Shown: positions 40,974-49,368 of the stretch, one piece after another
Layout of the letters: each line of letters opens with the position of its first letter
Position numbering within the stretch: position 1 is the first letter of the stretch
Assembly: GCF_000695625.1 (NCBI RefSeq)
Contig: NZ_JMQI01000062.1
Span: forward strand, 186,001 to 250,000
Direction of reading: 5' to 3'
Origin: Amycolatopsis rifamycinica
GTDB taxonomy: Bacteria > Actinomycetota > Actinomycetes > Mycobacteriales > Pseudonocardiaceae
Length of the DNA stretch: 64,000 nt
The notes under the pieces: model-generated
Databases searched by the model: none
Seen by the model: only the letters and a program-made list of their open reading frames with translations
Told to the model about the DNA's origin: nothing
Made by a program: the position numbers and the translations under genes

Positions 40974-41624
40974 GTGTTCGGCGCCCTGCGCGTCCTCGTG
41001 GTGGACGACCACCCGGTCTTCCGCGCGGCCCTCTGCGCGATGCTCGACGCCACCGACGGGATGGAGGTCGCCGGCGAGGCGGCCGACGGCCTGACCGCGG
41101 TCGCCGACGCGGGCCGGCTGGACCCCGACGTCGTCCTGATGGACCTGAACCTCCCGGACCTCGACGGGGTCGAGGCCACGCGCCGGATCGTGAGCGCGAG
41201 CCCGCACACCGGCGTGCTCATGCTGACCATGTTCGAGAACGAGGCCGCGGTGTTCGCCGCCATGCGCGCGGGCGCCCGCGGCTACCTGCTCAAGGGGGCG
41301 CGCAACGAGCAGATCATCCGCGCGGTCCGGGTGATCGGCGACGGCGAGGCCATCTTCAGCCCGGCGATCGCCACCCGGGTCCTGTCGCTGCTGGGCACGG
41401 CGACCCCGCGCGACGAGTCGTTCCCGCGGCTCACCCTGCGCGAGAAGGAGATCCTGCGGCTCGTCGCCCAGGGCATGGGCAACGCGTCGATCGCCGAAGA
41501 GCTGGTGCTGAGCCACAAGACCGTGCGCAACCACGTGTCCCACATCTTCCGCAAGCTCCGGGTCACCGACCGCACCCAGGCCATCGCCAAGGCCAAAGAG
41601 GCCGGCATTGCCCGATCGGAGTAA
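40974..41624 (+). CDS. NarL/FixJ-family response regulator, partner of the sensor-less kinase
   Basis: The 216-aa protein starts at GTG 40974. It has a complete receiver: Asp11-Asp12 acidic pair, Asp57 phosphoacceptor (VVLMDLNLPDLDG), Thr in LMLTMF and Lys in GYLLKGARN. The LuxR HTH is LTLREKEILRLVAQGMGNAS followed by LSHKTVRNHVSHIFRKLRV. It is organised as a two-component pair with the preceding kinase. Targets are unknown; nearby candidates are the next LuxR gene and the injection-system operon. Confidence 0.92.
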   Translation: MFGALRVLVVDDHPVFRAALCAMLDATDGMEVAGEAADGLTAVADAGRLDPDVVLMDLNLPDLDGVEATRRIVSASPHTGVLMLTMFENEAAVFAAMRAGARGYLLKGARNEQIIRAVRVIGDGEAIFSPAIATRVLSLLGTATPRDESFPRLTLREKEILRLVAQGMGNASIAEELVLSHKTVRNHVSHIFRKLRVTDRTQAIAKAKEAGIARSE

Positions 41625-41729
41625 GAAAGCGGGACATATCGGGACTCCATGTCCCTGTTCGGCGAGCGCCCGCACCACGATCCTGGGAGGTGGAGCGATC
41701 CGACATCGTTCGAGGGAGGGCTTTCGCCG

Positions 41730-42356
41730 ATGATCACCGACCAGGTTCCGGTGCTGCTGCACGCGACCGACACCATCACCCACGCGGGCGTCACGGCCGC
41801 GCTGCGGTCACGTCCCGAAATCCGCTTCGCCGACGAGGACTCCGGCGAGCCCGCCGTGGTGCTGGTCATCGTGGAGCGGCTCAACGAGGAGGCCCGGCAG
41901 CTGCTGCGCAGCCTCCAGTGCGCCGGCCACGCCGGCGTCGTCCTGGTCGCCGGCGAGGTGGAGGACTCGGAGCTGCTGGACGTCGTGGGCAACGGCGTGT
42001 CGGCGATCATCCGCCGCGCCGACGCCACCCCGGACACCCTGGTGCGCCTGGTGAAGGCCGCGGCCGTCGGCGAAGGCGCACTGCCGCCCGACCTGCTGGG
42101 CCGCCTGCTGTCCCGGGTGTCCCGGCTGCAGCGGGACGTGCTGCGCCCGAACGGGTGGGACCTGGCCGGGATGTCCCAGCGGGAGACCCGGGTGCTGCGG
42201 CTGGTCGCCGACGGGTTCGAGACCAAGGAGATCGCCGACCAGCTGAGCTACTCGGAGCGGACGGTGAAGTCGATCCTGCACGACATCACCAACCGCTTCC
42301 AGCTCCGCAACCGCGCCCACGCGGTGGCGTTCGCCATGCGCGAAGGGCTCATCTAG
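41730..42356 (+). CDS. LuxR-family regulator with degenerate receiver, next to the injection system
   Basis: The 208-aa protein starts at ATG 41730 after GAGGGAGGG; the frame is open to 41649. The first ~125 residues have the receiver-like alternation of strands and helices. They lack the phospho-Asp (the strand reads VVLVIVERLNEE) and the conserved Lys (VSAIIRRADATP). The LuxR HTH is intact: MSQRETRVLRLVADGFETKE then YSERTVKSILHDITNRFQLRNRAHAVAFAM. It is therefore a phosphorylation-independent regulator. Its stop lies 6 bp from the stop of the last injection-system gene (convergent). Such regulators are often found beside actinobacterial eCIS loci, so control of that system is plausible. Confidence 0.85.
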   Translation: MITDQVPVLLHATDTITHAGVTAALRSRPEIRFADEDSGEPAVVLVIVERLNEEARQLLRSLQCAGHAGVVLVAGEVEDSELLDVVGNGVSAIIRRADATPDTLVRLVKAAAVGEGALPPDLLGRLLSRVSRLQRDVLRPNGWDLAGMSQRETRVLRLVADGFETKEIADQLSYSERTVKSILHDITNRFQLRNRAHAVAFAMREGLI

Positions 42357-42362
42357 CACGGC

Positions 42363-43691
42363 CTACTCGACCCGGCCGGAGAAGGAGACCGACGGGGTGC
42401 AGCGGCCCCGGTCCCCCGGGTTCTGGCAGCTGACCGCGAGCACGATCTTGTCCCCCGGCTGGAACCGCCAGGCCTGCAGCCAGTGGTGGTCGAGGTCGCG
42501 GAAGTTCGAAAGCCCGACCTCCAGCAGCACCGTCTTGGTGCCACCGGAATCCCGCAGCAGCCGCAGGGTTCCGGTGTCACCGCGCGGGTTCTGCAAGATC
42601 AGGTCGGTGATCACCAGCGTCTTGCTCGGGTCCGGCAGGGTGTAGGGGAACTCGGCGAACCGGTTGACGTTCGAGTCGATCTTCGCGTCCGCGGCCACCC
42701 GGAAGTCCGTCGGCGTCCCGTCGGCGGCGGCCGCGTTCGAGACGCGGGTCGGCGGCGCGCCGGGTCCGGAACCGGGGGGCGCCGGGTTGTCGCCCGGCGG
42801 GGTCAGGCCGACGGCCTTCATCGCCTGTTCGGAGTTCTGCTTGGCCTGGTCGGCGTTCTTCTTCGCCTGATCGGCCCCCGCGCCGGCGTCCTGCGCCGCC
42901 TTCACGATCTCCTGGTTGTGCTCTTCGGCGGCCTCCCGCGCGGCCGACTTCACCGCGGGCCGCAGCACGGTGAACCACAACGTCACCAGGGCGAGCAGGA
43001 GGACCAGCAGCGCGGCGAGCGCGGGCAGCAGCCACTTCGGCAGCAGCTGCCGCTGCACCATGGTGCCTTCGGTCTTGATCGGCTCGGCCCCGTCGGCGAC
43101 GACGAACACCTGGAAGCGGTGCCGGACGGGTTGCCCGCGCAGGAACCGCTTCCGGGGCTTGGCGCGCATCCGGACGAACGCGGCGGTACCCGGCGCCAGG
43201 TCGGCCCGGTCGCGCTCGAGCCGGAAGTCCAGCTCGTCCTCCGGGTCCAGCGGGCTCAGCTCCACCGCCACCGGCCGGTTGCCGCGGTTGTCCACCGCGA
43301 CCTCGAAGTCGGCCTTGGCACTGCCCTCCACCTTGGCCGGCACGATCTCGGCGGTCACCTCGGTGAAGGCGCCGAGCTCGACGGTGCCCTCCTCGACGAC
43401 CGAGCCGGCCGGGTCCTCGCTCGAGAACACCCGGACGCCGAACGGGATCGTCCCGGCGGGGACGTCGGAGGACCGCGGCGGCGCGAACCGCACGGTGACC
43501 GTCCCGGTCTCCCCCGGCAGCAGGTTGACCGTCGCCGGTTCCGCGGCGGCCCAGCCACTCGCGTCACCGACCACGTCGATCGCGAACTGGTCGACGACCT
43601 GCCCGGCGTTCCGGATGGTCACCGTGCAGCTCGTCTCCTGGCCCGGTTCCGCGACCAGACCGGGCTCGGACAGCGTCGCCGTTGCTCCCAT
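42363..43691 (-). CDS. eCIS operon membrane protein: Ig-like domains, TM helix, coiled coil, C-terminal beta domain
   Basis: The 442-aa protein starts at ATG 43691. Residues ~1-210 are two Ig-like/BACON-type domains (VAEPGQETSCTVTIRNAGQV, NLLPGETGTVTVRFAPP, DFEVAVDNRGNRPVAVELSP). One transmembrane helix follows (LLPALAALLVLLLALVTLWF), then a charged coiled coil (REAAEEHNQEIVKAAQDAGA, ADQAKKNADQAKQNSEQAMK), a Pro/Gly linker, and a C-terminal ~110-residue beta domain (TLVITDLILQNPRGDTGTLR, LQAWRFQPGDKIVLAVSCQN). It is the last gene of the injection-system operon. It could dock the particle at the membrane or sense the cell surface; this is inferred from topology and position. Confidence 0.75.
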   Translation of the reverse strand: MGATATLSEPGLVAEPGQETSCTVTIRNAGQVVDQFAIDVVGDASGWAAAEPATVNLLPGETGTVTVRFAPPRSSDVPAGTIPFGVRVFSSEDPAGSVVEEGTVELGAFTEVTAEIVPAKVEGSAKADFEVAVDNRGNRPVAVELSPLDPEDELDFRLERDRADLAPGTAAFVRMRAKPRKRFLRGQPVRHRFQVFVVADGAEPIKTEGTMVQRQLLPKWLLPALAALLVLLLALVTLWFTVLRPAVKSAAREAAEEHNQEIVKAAQDAGAGADQAKKNADQAKQNSEQAMKAVGLTPPGDNPAPPGSGPGAPPTRVSNAAAADGTPTDFRVAADAKIDSNVNRFAEFPYTLPDPSKTLVITDLILQNPRGDTGTLRLLRDSGGTKTVLLEVGLSNFRDLDHHWLQAWRFQPGDKIVLAVSCQNPGDRGRCTPSVSFSGRVE

Positions 43692-43798
43692 GCGCGGAAG
43701 TCTCCCTTTCGTCTCGCGCGTCCGGCACCAGCGGACGGGTGTGCGGCCGTGCGCCGCTGGTTGCCCCAACGGGCAGCGGGTGCGCCGCGGCTCCCGGG

Positions 43799-46700
43799 TC
43801 AGCCGCGGCTGATGAACGGGGGTTGTTCCGTGCGCAGGACCACGAGGATCGGGTTCGACTGCGCCGCCCCGAACTTCGGGCCGCTCACCGAGGTGACCGC
43901 GACCGTGCGCGGCCCGATCAGGTCGTGGTGGAAGATCAGGAACTGCGCCTCGAACTTCCCGTCGACGCCCACCGTGGCCAGCCCCGGCGTCTCGGAGATC
44001 CCGGCCGACCAGGCCAGCCGGACCGTCGCGCCCGGCGGGAAGTCCGTGCCCGTCACGCGCGGGACGGAGCCCAGCGGGCCGACGCCCGGATCCACGGTCA
44101 CCACCGGACGGCGGATCACCACCCGCGCGCCGGCCGTGTTGTCGCCGGGGCTGGTGTCCGGCCCGCTCGTGCTGACCGTGCCGGACACCGGCGCATCCGC
44201 CGCGGCACTGGCCGCCAGCGAAATCCGGACCTCCACGGTCTGCCCGGGCGCCAGCGTCCCGAGCGCGCAGCTGCCGCCGCCCGGCGCGCACCCCGGCGGC
44301 ACCGAGGTCGCGGGCAGCTGCGGCGGCAGCTGGGTGACCAGGCGGACGTCCGGCATCGGCGCGCCGGAACCGTTGTGCACCAGGAACGTCAGCACGACAT
44401 CGTCGCCGCCGGTGAACAGCGGGACGGCCGACACCGCCAGCCCCACCGACAACGACCCCGGCGTGACCGGCGGCAGCGGCTTCGCGCCGACGGTGACCGC
44501 GGCGGTGGCGGAGTTGTCCCGTGCGTCGGCGTCCTGGCCCGCCGTGGTGACCGTGCCGGTGGCGGCCTGCGCCCCGGGCTCGGCGCCGGTGGCGCTGAAC
44601 CGCACCCGCGCCTGCGCGCCCGGCGCGAGCGTGCCGAAGGCGCAGACGAGCTCCGGCGTGCAGGTGCCGACGCTGGTGATCGGCGCCTGCGGCCGCAGCC
44701 CGGCGGTCAGCCGGACGAACAACCCGACGCCGGGCGACGCGGCGACGCCGTGGTTGGTGACCACGAATTCGAACGTCGTCAGCCCGGAGAACGGGATGGC
44801 GGCCGGGACGGCGGTCGCGGTCACGCCGACGTCGGCGATCCGCCGGAACGCCGGCTGCGCGGCCCCGCCCGGGCCGTCGATCAGCACGGACGGCGCGCCA
44901 CCGGCCGCCGGCACGGCCCGGACGCTCGGCCGGGACTCGGTGGGCGCGCTGTCGAAGGCGACCAGCGAGCCGTCCGGCGACCAGGCCGGGTCGTCCACGT
45001 TTCCGGTGTCCTGCACCAGGATCCGCGCGGGACCGCCGTCGGCCGGGGCCACGCAGAGCTGACGGCGGTCGTTGTGGAACACCAGCGCGGCGCCGTCCGG
45101 CGAGACGTCCGCCGAGCCCTGCCGCCCCGAGCCGCACGGCGTCCCGAACGACGGCGAGAGATCGCGCTGCGTACCGGTGACGACGCGGTCCGGGCCGGAC
45201 TCGACCGAGACCTGCCACAGCTCCTGCCGGAACTCCCCGCCCGGGTCGACGGACATGACCGCGGTCTCGGTGGCGGTGCCGCCCCGCCCGGTCGCCGTGC
45301 ACGTCACCGTGGTGGCGCCGACCGGGAAGAGGCTCCCGGAAGACGGGGTGCAGAACGGCGTCAACGGCGTTTCGCGGTCGGCGTCGATCGCGGTCGCGGA
45401 GTACTCGATGACCGTGGGCGCGGTCCCGGTGACGGTCGTGTCGGGCACGGTGATCAGCGGCAGCCGCGGATCCCTGACCCGCACGGTGACGTCCTCGGTG
45501 TAGCCGGGCCGGACGAAGTTCTCCCCGTCGATCCGGAACTCGACCCGGCAGTGCAGGACGGCCCCTAGCGGCGCGGTGGCCGCGACGGCCGCGAATTCGG
45601 TGAAGCGCGCCTCCGTGCCGCCCGGCACCTGCTGCGGTCCCCCGGGGTCGAACGTCAGGGTCAGGCCGGGGTCGCAGAAGGGCGTCGGCAGCACCTTGAC
45701 CCCCAGGTCGCCGATCTTCTCCGTGATCACGGCGCTGAGGTTGCCCGGATCGGTGCTCGCGACGACGCCGCCGGTCGCGTTCACCACCTCGGTCGCCTGG
45801 CCGGCGGCGTCCAAGCCACCGCCGCCGCTCCCGGCCGACACCGCGACCACCCGGATGCCCTGTGCCTTCAGGTGCTCGATCGCCTGGGCGAGCGTCACGC
45901 CCTGGTCGGGGTGCCCGGGAACGCCACTCGGGTCGTGGCTGGGCGCGTCACCGGCCAGCACGATGATCCGGCTGCTGTCCGGCCGGAAGGTGACGGCACC
46001 CGTCGCGATCCGGTCCAGGGCGTGGATCCAGTCCTCCGGCGTGTCGATCCCGCCGCCGACGGTGATCTTCTCGAAGGCTTTGGTGACCTCGGCCTGGTTC
46101 TTCGTGAGGTCCTGCTGCACCTGGAACAGGCGGCCGTTCGGGTTGTTCTCGTCGGCCGGGTCGTCGCGGTCGCCGAACGCCACGGCGGCGTACCAGGCCT
46201 CCGGCTGTGCCGTGCTGAGGGTGCCCATGACCTGGGTCAGGTTGGTCTGCATGTCCTTCAGGGCGGTCCCCATCGAACCGGTCTGGTCCATCAGCAGCAC
46301 GATGTCCGGCCGGGCGGGCACCTTGTCGGTCGGCACGGTCTTGTCGATCGCCACCGACGAGCCCTGCCCGACCGGGACGTCCACCACCGAAGGCCGCACC
46401 CGGCCCGGCGGTGGCGGCGCGACCCGCGAAGCCGCCCGCGTCAGGGTGATCTTCGTGCCGTCCGCCGACCACACCGGCTGCGAGTCCTCGCCACGCAGGT
46501 GCGGTGGGAGCGGGATGTCGCCCAGGACGCGGCCGTCCGCGGCGCGGGCGACCCGCACGGTGTCCTGGGACCCCTCCCCTGCGGACACGGTGTTCGTGAA
46601 CGCGATCATCGTGGCGTCCGGCGACCAGGCCGGGTGCTGCTCGCGCTTGCTCCCGTCGCGCGGGCCGGTCAGGGCGCGGGGTGCGCCACCGTCGGCGTTC

Positions 46701-47815
46701 GCCACGACGATCTCGGTCTCCGACGACGACTCGCCGGGTCCGGCCTGGGTGTAGGCCAGCTGCGAGCCGTCGGCGGAGAACGCGGGGTCGTATTCGCCGG
46801 CGCCCGGGCGGTGGGTCAGGTCGCGGCGGTCGCCGCCGGTGGCGTCCGCGCTCCAGATGTCGGTGGTGCCGCCCGCCCGCAGCTCGGTGAACACCGGCCG
46901 GCCGTCCGGCCGGAACGCCGGCTCGGTTTCGCCGGTGTCCCGCAGCGCCGAGATGACCGACACCCTGCCGCCGTCGATCTGCTTGACGTCACCGAAGGGG
47001 TCCTGCGCGCGGGTCGTGAAGGCCAGCCGGGCGCCGTCGGACGACCAGGCCGGTTCGCTCGAATCCCCGGGGTCGGGCACGGCGCGGGTGACCGCGCCGC
47101 CCGTTTCGGCGACCAGCACCACGTCACCGGCGGGGTGGAAGCGGGTCGTGGTGAAGGCGATCCGCGCCGGCCCCCACGCCGGTTGGGTGTCGGCGGCCGG
47201 GTCCGCGGTCAGGCGCGCCGGCGTGCCACCGGCGACCGGGACGGTGTAGATGTCCCCGGCCGGGTCGTCGCGGGTGCTGCTGAACGCCAGCCGGGTGCCG
47301 TCGGGCGACCAGCTCGGCGAGTCGTCGGTGGCCGGGCCGGACGTCACCTGGCGCAGGCCGCGGCCGTCCACGCCGATGACGAACAGCTTCCGGCCGCCGG
47401 CGCGCTCGGAGGCGAACGCGACCGTGCGGCCGTCCGGCGAAAGGGCCGGGTGGAGGTCGACGGCGTCGTCGTCGGTCAGCTTCCGCACCACCGAGGCGCC
47501 ATCGGGGAGGTAGCACAGCTCGCCGTCCCACTCGGCGCCACCCGCCGCGGCGCGGTGGCTCACCCACACCAGGCCGCCGGTGCCCGCGGACGCGTCGGCG
47601 TCGACGCTGCCGGTACCGCGTGGCAGCGCGGGCTCCGCGCCTTCGCCGGTCGCCTGGTACAGGCCGGTGGTGGCCTCGCTGACGTAGCCGACGCGGTAGG
47701 GCGCCGCGACCGGTGCGGGCGCCTGCGCCTCCGTCGGCGCGAGCGCTCCGCTGATCGCCCAGCCGCCGAGCACCGCGACGACCGCGACGCCCGCCACCGC
47801 TCGGTTCGCGCGCAT
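43799..47815 (-). CDS. Large exported TolB-propeller/VWA/HYR protein of the eCIS operon
   Basis: The 1338-aa protein has an N-terminal signal or anchor (VAGVAVVAVLGGWAISGALA). PD40/TolB-type propeller repeats fill ~40-470 (DDSPSWSPDGTRLAFSSTRD, SSEPAWSSDGARLAFTTRAQ, EYDPAFSADGSQLAYTQAG). A von Willebrand A domain begins near 500 (PDIVLLMDQTGSMGTALKDM, MIDAS DxTxS). A HYR domain follows (TVIEYSATAIDADRETPLTP). A second, shorter PD40 block (DDPAWSPDGSLVAFDSAPTE) and two or three CARDB/DUF11-like modules (VTNHGVAASPGVGLFVRLTA, LAPGQTVEVRISLAA) end the chain. A VWA domain embedded between propeller segments is unusual. It probably binds proteins or glycans outside the membrane. No known eCIS core component has this form. 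Confidence 0.8.
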   Translation of the reverse strand: MRANRAVAGVAVVAVLGGWAISGALAPTEAQAPAPVAAPYRVGYVSEATTGLYQATGEGAEPALPRGTGSVDADASAGTGGLVWVSHRAAAGGAEWDGELCYLPDGASVVRKLTDDDAVDLHPALSPDGRTVAFASERAGGRKLFVIGVDGRGLRQVTSGPATDDSPSWSPDGTRLAFSSTRDDPAGDIYTVPVAGGTPARLTADPAADTQPAWGPARIAFTTTRFHPAGDVVLVAETGGAVTRAVPDPGDSSEPAWSSDGARLAFTTRAQDPFGDVKQIDGGRVSVISALRDTGETEPAFRPDGRPVFTELRAGGTTDIWSADATGGDRRDLTHRPGAGEYDPAFSADGSQLAYTQAGPGESSSETEIVVANADGGAPRALTGPRDGSKREQHPAWSPDATMIAFTNTVSAGEGSQDTVRVARAADGRVLGDIPLPPHLRGEDSQPVWSADGTKITLTRAASRVAPPPPGRVRPSVVDVPVGQGSSVAIDKTVPTDKVPARPDIVLLMDQTGSMGTALKDMQTNLTQVMGTLSTAQPEAWYAAVAFGDRDDPADENNPNGRLFQVQQDLTKNQAEVTKAFEKITVGGGIDTPEDWIHALDRIATGAVTFRPDSSRIIVLAGDAPSHDPSGVPGHPDQGVTLAQAIEHLKAQGIRVVAVSAGSGGGGLDAAGQATEVVNATGGVVASTDPGNLSAVITEKIGDLGVKVLPTPFCDPGLTLTFDPGGPQQVPGGTEARFTEFAAVAATAPLGAVLHCRVEFRIDGENFVRPGYTEDVTVRVRDPRLPLITVPDTTVTGTAPTVIEYSATAIDADRETPLTPFCTPSSGSLFPVGATTVTCTATGRGGTATETAVMSVDPGGEFRQELWQVSVESGPDRVVTGTQRDLSPSFGTPCGSGRQGSADVSPDGAALVFHNDRRQLCVAPADGGPARILVQDTGNVDDPAWSPDGSLVAFDSAPTESRPSVRAVPAAGGAPSVLIDGPGGAAQPAFRRIADVGVTATAVPAAIPFSGLTTFEFVVTNHGVAASPGVGLFVRLTAGLRPQAPITSVGTCTPELVCAFGTLAPGAQARVRFSATGAEPGAQAATGTVTTAGQDADARDNSATAAVTVGAKPLPPVTPGSLSVGLAVSAVPLFTGGDDVVLTFLVHNGSGAPMPDVRLVTQLPPQLPATSVPPGCAPGGGSCALGTLAPGQTVEVRISLAASAAADAPVSGTVSTSGPDTSPGDNTAGARVVIRRPVVTVDPGVGPLGSVPRVTGTDFPPGATVRLAWSAGISETPGLATVGVDGKFEAQFLIFHHDLIGPRTVAVTSVSGPKFGAAQSNPILVVLRTEQPPFISRG

Positions 47816-47845
47816 GGTCGGTCCTCCCCAACAGACTTCGGTGAC

Positions 47846-48823
47846 TCAGCCGGCTTCGAACAGCTCGATCTCGGAGATCGCCACGTCCGTGCCGTTGAGC
47901 GAGCGGTACAGCCCGGCCACGTGCAGCTCGACGCTCGTGGCGCCTTCGCTGTTCTCGATCGCGGCTTCCTGGGAGTCCGGCGTGTCGGCCAGCACCATGT
48001 CGTAGGTCTTGCCGGTGGAAAACACCAGGTGCAGCTTCTGCGGCCGGTGCGCGGCCGGGAAGTTCGCCGCGTCGCCGGAGTACACGATCGCCTTCCGCAG
48101 GTCCGCCGGGTGGTCGAAGGTGAACACCAGCACCTGTTCCCGGTCGGCGGGGGCCGCCCAGAACGTGTTCTTGGCGTTGTCGGTGACCAGCGGTGCGGCG
48201 TGCCCGGTGCTCTGCGCGGTCGCGCTCACCTTGACCGGGTGGACCGGGTTCAGCTTGGCCTCGAAGATCCCGGTCACCTGGCTCCACACCCCGACCGCGG
48301 CGGTGTTGATCGCGCCGCGGAACGGCTGGTAGAGCGCGTAGATCAGCGCCGAGAACACCAGCGCCACCGCGACCGCGCGGCGGATCACCTTGCCCACGGT
48401 CCGGCGCGCGGCCCCGGCCCGGCCGGTCCGGCGGCGGACGCCGTCCTTGCCCGGCCGCGCCCCCGCCTTGTGCTCCTTCGGCCTGCGGCCGAACAGCCGC
48501 CGCCACCACGACGTCTCGACGACCTCGGACTCGGCCAGCGAGGCACCGCAGCGGCTGCAGAAGTTGCGGGTGGGCGCGTTGCCCTTGCCGCACTTCCCGC
48601 AGATCAGGTCGCCGGGGTTGAGGACCTGGTCCTCCACCGTCTGCCGCACCGGCTGCCGGACCGGGGCGATCGGCTCCGCGGGCTGCACGACCTGCTGCTG
48701 CACCACCGGCTGCGCCCGCACCGCGACGGGGCCGTCGTCGTCCCACTTCAGGTAGCGGCCGCATTCGCCGCAGAACTCGACGTCGGCGGGCCCCTGGTGC
48801 CCGCACTCCGCGTAGATGACCAT
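47846..48823 (-). CDS. Zn-ribbon / single-TM / galactose-binding-like membrane protein of the eCIS operon (CisA-like candidate)
   Basis: The 325-aa protein starts with a zinc-ribbon half (YAECGHQGPADVEFCGECGR), a Gln/Pro/Val-rich spacer and a second zinc ribbon (ICGKCGKGNAPTRNFCSRCG). A basic stretch precedes one transmembrane helix (AVAVALVFSALIYALYQPF). The extracytoplasmic C-terminal ~150 residues read as a discoidin/NPCBM-like beta sandwich (PLVTDNAKNTFWAAPADREQ, VLVFTFDHPADLRKAIVYSG, VELHVAGLYRSLNGTDVAIS). Streptomyces cytoplasmic injection systems require a single-pass membrane protein, CisA, for membrane attachment and firing. Topology and operon position make this the best counterpart here, by inference. 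Confidence 0.75.
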   Translation of the reverse strand: MVIYAECGHQGPADVEFCGECGRYLKWDDDGPVAVRAQPVVQQQVVQPAEPIAPVRQPVRQTVEDQVLNPGDLICGKCGKGNAPTRNFCSRCGASLAESEVVETSWWRRLFGRRPKEHKAGARPGKDGVRRRTGRAGAARRTVGKVIRRAVAVALVFSALIYALYQPFRGAINTAAVGVWSQVTGIFEAKLNPVHPVKVSATAQSTGHAAPLVTDNAKNTFWAAPADREQVLVFTFDHPADLRKAIVYSGDAANFPAAHRPQKLHLVFSTGKTYDMVLADTPDSQEAAIENSEGATSVELHVAGLYRSLNGTDVAISEIELFEAG

Positions 48824-48828
48824 TCTCC

Positions 48829-49368
48829 TCAGCCCTCCAGGACTTCCACCGTGACCCGCACGTGGGCGGGCACCGCATCCACGACCGCCGCCGTCAGCCG
48901 GCGCACGTCGAGCCGGCCCGGTTCAGGCACCCGTACCCGCACCCGCACCCACGGCGGTCCCGGGTCCGGCAGCGGCGCGCCGGGCCGCGGTTCGGCGACG
49001 ACGCCACCGCTGTCGGTCACCTCGACCTCCCCGCCGGTCAGCAGCCGCACGTGTTCGGTCAGCCCGCGCCGCGTACCGCGCCACCGGTGCAGCTCGACCG
49101 AGCGCGTCACCAGCTGCCGCAGCTGCTCCGGGCTCCAGCTCTCGTCGACGCGCAACGCGACCCAGTGCGCCAGCCAGCCGACGAAGTCCGCGGGCGCCAC
49201 CCCGGGGTCGAGGTAGCCGGAGAAGTTGTCCAAAGTGGAGATGACCGGCGCGAGCACCTCGTCGAGCGCGCCGGTGAAACCCTGCATGAACCGGTCCTCG
49301 GCGTACACCGACGGCAGCTGCTCGCCGATCGGGTGCGGGCTCGGCAGCCCCGGGATCCCCGTCCTCAT
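48829..49368 (-). CDS. eCIS baseplate protein, phage P2 gpI-like (Afp12-type)
   Basis: The 179-aa protein starts at the ATG at 49368 inside the upstream stop (ATGA). Motifs of the tail protein I family are HPIGEQLPSVYAEDRFMQGF, STLDNFSGYLDPGVAPADFV and GWLAHWVALRVDESWSPEQL, then RGTRRGLTEHVRLLTGGEVE. It is a wedge component that connects baseplate and tail fibre. Length fits actinobacterial eCIS members. Confidence 0.85.
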   Translation of the reverse strand: MRTGIPGLPSPHPIGEQLPSVYAEDRFMQGFTGALDEVLAPVISTLDNFSGYLDPGVAPADFVGWLAHWVALRVDESWSPEQLRQLVTRSVELHRWRGTRRGLTEHVRLLTGGEVEVTDSGGVVAEPRPGAPLPDPGPPWVRVRVRVPEPGRLDVRRLTAAVVDAVPAHVRVTVEVLEG

